From Streptomyces sp. NRRL WC-3626 (lineage in GTDB: Bacteria > Actinomycetota > Actinomycetes > Streptomycetales > Streptomycetaceae): a stretch of DNA of 64,000 bases. The notes beneath the pieces were generated by a model, which was given only the letters and a program-made list of their open reading frames with translations, searched no databases and was not told where the DNA came from. Position 1 is the stretch's first letter, and each line of letters begins with the position of its first letter. The stretch is from the NCBI RefSeq assembly GCF_000718785.1, contig NZ_JOCA01000002.1:434001-498000 (forward strand). The letters are read 5' to 3'. The translations under genes and the position numbers were made by a program. Positions 62,227-64,000 of the stretch are shown here, piece after piece.

Positions 62227-64000
62227 TCACAACTGGCCGACGTCGGTGACCCGGACGACAGCGCGGCCCTCCGCGTCGGAGGCGGTGAGGTCCACCTCGG
62301 CGCTGATGCCCCAGTCGTGGTCGTCGTTGGGGTCGTCGAAGATCTGCCGCACCCGCCACAGCCCGTTCTCCGGCTGCTCCTCGATCAGCAGCAGCTTCGG
62401 CCCGCGGGCGTCGGGACCGGTGCCGAGCTCCTCGTACTCGTCCCAGTACTTGTCCATCGCCTCGCCCCAGGCGTCCGCGTCCCAGCCGCCCTCGGAGTCC
62501 AGCTCGCCCAGCTCGTTCACCCGGTCCAGGGCGGCGAGCTCGACCCGGCGGAACATGGCGTTGCGGACCAGGACGCGGAAGGCACGCGCGTTGGCCGTGA
62601 CCGGCTTGACCTGGTCGGCCTTCTCCTGCGCCTCCTCGGCGGTCATCTCCTCCGGGTTGGCCAGCTGCTCCCACTCGTCCAGCAGACTGGAGTCGACCTG
62701 GCGCACCGTCTCGCCCAGCCAGGCGATCAGGTCCTCCAGGTCCTCCGACTTCAGATCGTCCGGGACGGTGTGCTCCAGCGCCTTGTAGGCGCTCGCCAGG
62801 TACCGCAGCACGATGCCCTCGGTACGGGCCAGCTCGTAGTGGGACACCAACTCGGTGAACGTCAGCGCCCGCTCGTACATGTCCCGGATCACGGACTTCG
62901 GCGACAGCGGATGGTCACCGACCCAGGGGTGGCTCGTGCGGTAGGTGTTGTACGCGTGGAAGAGCTGCTCCTCCAGCGGCTTCGGGTAGGTGACGTCCTG
63001 GAGGCGCTCCATGCGCTCCTCGTACTCGACCCCGTCGGCCTTCATCGCGGCCACCGCCTCACCGCGCGCCTTGTTCTGCTGGGCGGCGAGGATCTGGCGC
63101 GGATCGTCCAGCGTGGACTCCACGACGGACACCATGTCCAGCGCGTACGAGGGCGATTCCGGGTCCAGCAGCTCGAACGCGGCCAGCGCGAACGTGGACA
63201 GCGGCTGGTTCAGCGCGAAGTCCTGCTGCAGGTCCACGGTGAGACGCACGATGCGGCCCTCCGCGTCCGGCCGGTCGAGCTTCTCGACGATGCCGCCGTC
63301 CAGCAGCGAGCGGTAGATGGCGATCGCCCGCCGGATGTGCCTGAGCTGCTGCCTGCGGGGCTCGTGGTTGTCCTCCAGCAGCCGCCGCATCGCCTCGAAG
63401 GCGTTGCCGGGACGCGCGATCACCGACAGCAGCATCGTGTGCGTGACCCGGAAGCGGGAGGTCAGCGGTTCCGGCTCGGAGCCGATGAGCTTCTCGAAGG
63501 TCTGCTCGCTCCAGGCGACGAAGCCCTCGGGCGCCTTCTTGCGCACCACCTTGCGGCGCTTCTTCGGGTCGTCGCCGGCCTTCGCCAGCGCCTTCTCGTT
63601 CTCGACGACGTGCTCCGGCGCCTGCGCCACCACGAAGCCCTCGGTGTCGAAGCCGGCCCGTCCGGCGCGGCCCGCGATCTGGTGGAACTCGCGGGCCCGC
63701 AGCGTGCGCACGCGGGTGCCGTCGTACTTGGTCAGCGCGGTGAACAGCACGGTCCGGATGGGGACGTTGACACCCACGCCGAGCGTGTCCGTGCCGCAGA
63801 TGACCTTCAGCAGGCCGGCCTGCGCGAGCTTCTCCACCAGCCGCCGGTACTTGGGCAGCATGCCGGCGTGATGCACACCGATGCCGTGCCGGACGTAACG
63901 GGAGAGATTGCGGCCGAACTTGGTGGTGAAGCGGAAGTTGCCGATCAGTTCGGCGATCCGGTCCTTCTCCTCACGCGTGCACATGTTGATGCTCATCAGC
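62227..64000 (-). CDS. DEAD/DEAH-box helicase (N-terminus cut by window edge)
   Basis: The visible 590 residues are the C-terminal half of a large superfamily 2 helicase. RHGIGVHHAGMLPKYRRLVE, ICGTDTLGVGVNVPIRTVLF and FHQIAGRAGRAGFD are the second RecA-domain motifs of the Ski2/DOB1-like type, followed by a helical domain of the DUF3516 kind. The motifs I-III are beyond position 64000. Likely an RNA helicase. Confidence 0.93.
   Translation of the reverse strand, partial: LMSINMCTREEKDRIAELIGNFRFTTKFGRNLSRYVRHGIGVHHAGMLPKYRRLVEKLAQAGLLKVICGTDTLGVGVNVPIRTVLFTALTKYDGTRVRTLRAREFHQIAGRAGRAGFDTEGFVVAQAPEHVVENEKALAKAGDDPKKRRKVVRKKAPEGFVAWSEQTFEKLIGSEPEPLTSRFRVTHTMLLSVIARPGNAFEAMRRLLEDNHEPRRQQLRHIRRAIAIYRSLLDGGIVEKLDRPDAEGRIVRLTVDLQQDFALNQPLSTFALAAFELLDPESPSYALDMVSVVESTLDDPRQILAAQQNKARGEAVAAMKADGVEYEERMERLQDVTYPKPLEEQLFHAYNTYRTSHPWVGDHPLSPKSVIRDMYERALTFTELVSHYELARTEGIVLRYLASAYKALEHTVPDDLKSEDLEDLIAWLGETVRQVDSSLLDEWEQLANPEEMTAEEAQEKADQVKPVTANARAFRVLVRNAMFRRVELAALDRVNELGELDSEGGWDADAWGEAMDKYWDEYEELGTGPDARGPKLLLIEEQPENGLWRVRQIFDDPNDDHDWGISAEVDLTASDAEGRAVVRVTDVGQL

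Overview
The window is high-GC actinobacterial chromosome, almost certainly Streptomyces. Third codon positions are nearly all G or C, GTG and TTG starts are common, and the gene families are typical of the genus: DUF397/XRE regulators, SpoIIE phosphatases, MurT/GatD, tripeptidyl aminopeptidase and Streptomyces-type xylose isomerase. I see no tRNA, rRNA, IS element, prophage or CRISPR array. It reads as ordinary core chromosome with small regulatory and accessory pieces between housekeeping blocks.

Layout: (1) 1-8.5 kb holds an ABC ATPase cut by the window edge, a small ribbon-helix-helix/Fic-like toxin-antitoxin pair, a methyltransferase, the biotin cluster (bioF divergent from bioB-bioA-bioD) and an XRE-DUF397-ATPase regulatory triad. 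(2) 8.5-16 kb holds an NlpC/P60 hydrolase behind a probable cyclic-di-AMP (ydaO-type) riboswitch, a ClpP paralogue that has lost its catalytic Ser and His and lies divergent from an orphan Phd/YefM antitoxin, a TetR/membrane protein pair, a secreted tripeptidyl aminopeptidase, a PlsC acyltransferase and an RpiB-like isomerase. (3) 15.8-26.4 kb holds two adjacent SpoIIE phosphatases, an Lrp-DDAH-ornithine aminotransferase arginine/ornithine block, and a LytTR regulator / DUF485-like / SSS symporter / LytS-like kinase operon. (4) 26.4-39.3 kb holds CtaG, phosphofructokinase, GatD/MurT, peptide deformylase, a TetR/acyl-CoA dehydrogenase pair, a TenA-like protein, an aldehyde dehydrogenase, an ATP-dependent DNA ligase overlapping a NUDIX gene, and a thioredoxin-reductase-like flavoenzyme divergent from an XRE-cupin regulator. 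(5) 40-45 kb holds a coupled oxidoreductase/dual acyl-CoA dehydrogenase operon, an epimerase remnant, and a MerR/SDR pair around a perfect 18-bp palindrome. (6) 45-51.4 kb holds a phosphodiesterase, small proteins and the xylose genes xylR(ROK)-xylB-xylA. (7) 51.5-64 kb holds SWIM and SNF2 proteins with overlapping genes, small hypotheticals, a frameshifted methyltransferase, a PPOX flavin protein, a roadblock protein, DUF6397, TesB and a helicase cut by the right edge.

The most notable points are the catalytically dead ClpP whose upstream region carries a TGTACA-type operator shared with an orphan antitoxin, the split (probably heteromeric) acyl-CoA dehydrogenase pair, the SoxR-like MerR promoter, and several regulator genes whose predicted -10 boxes leave no room for a leader. 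I found no clearly new multi-gene defence or biosynthetic system.
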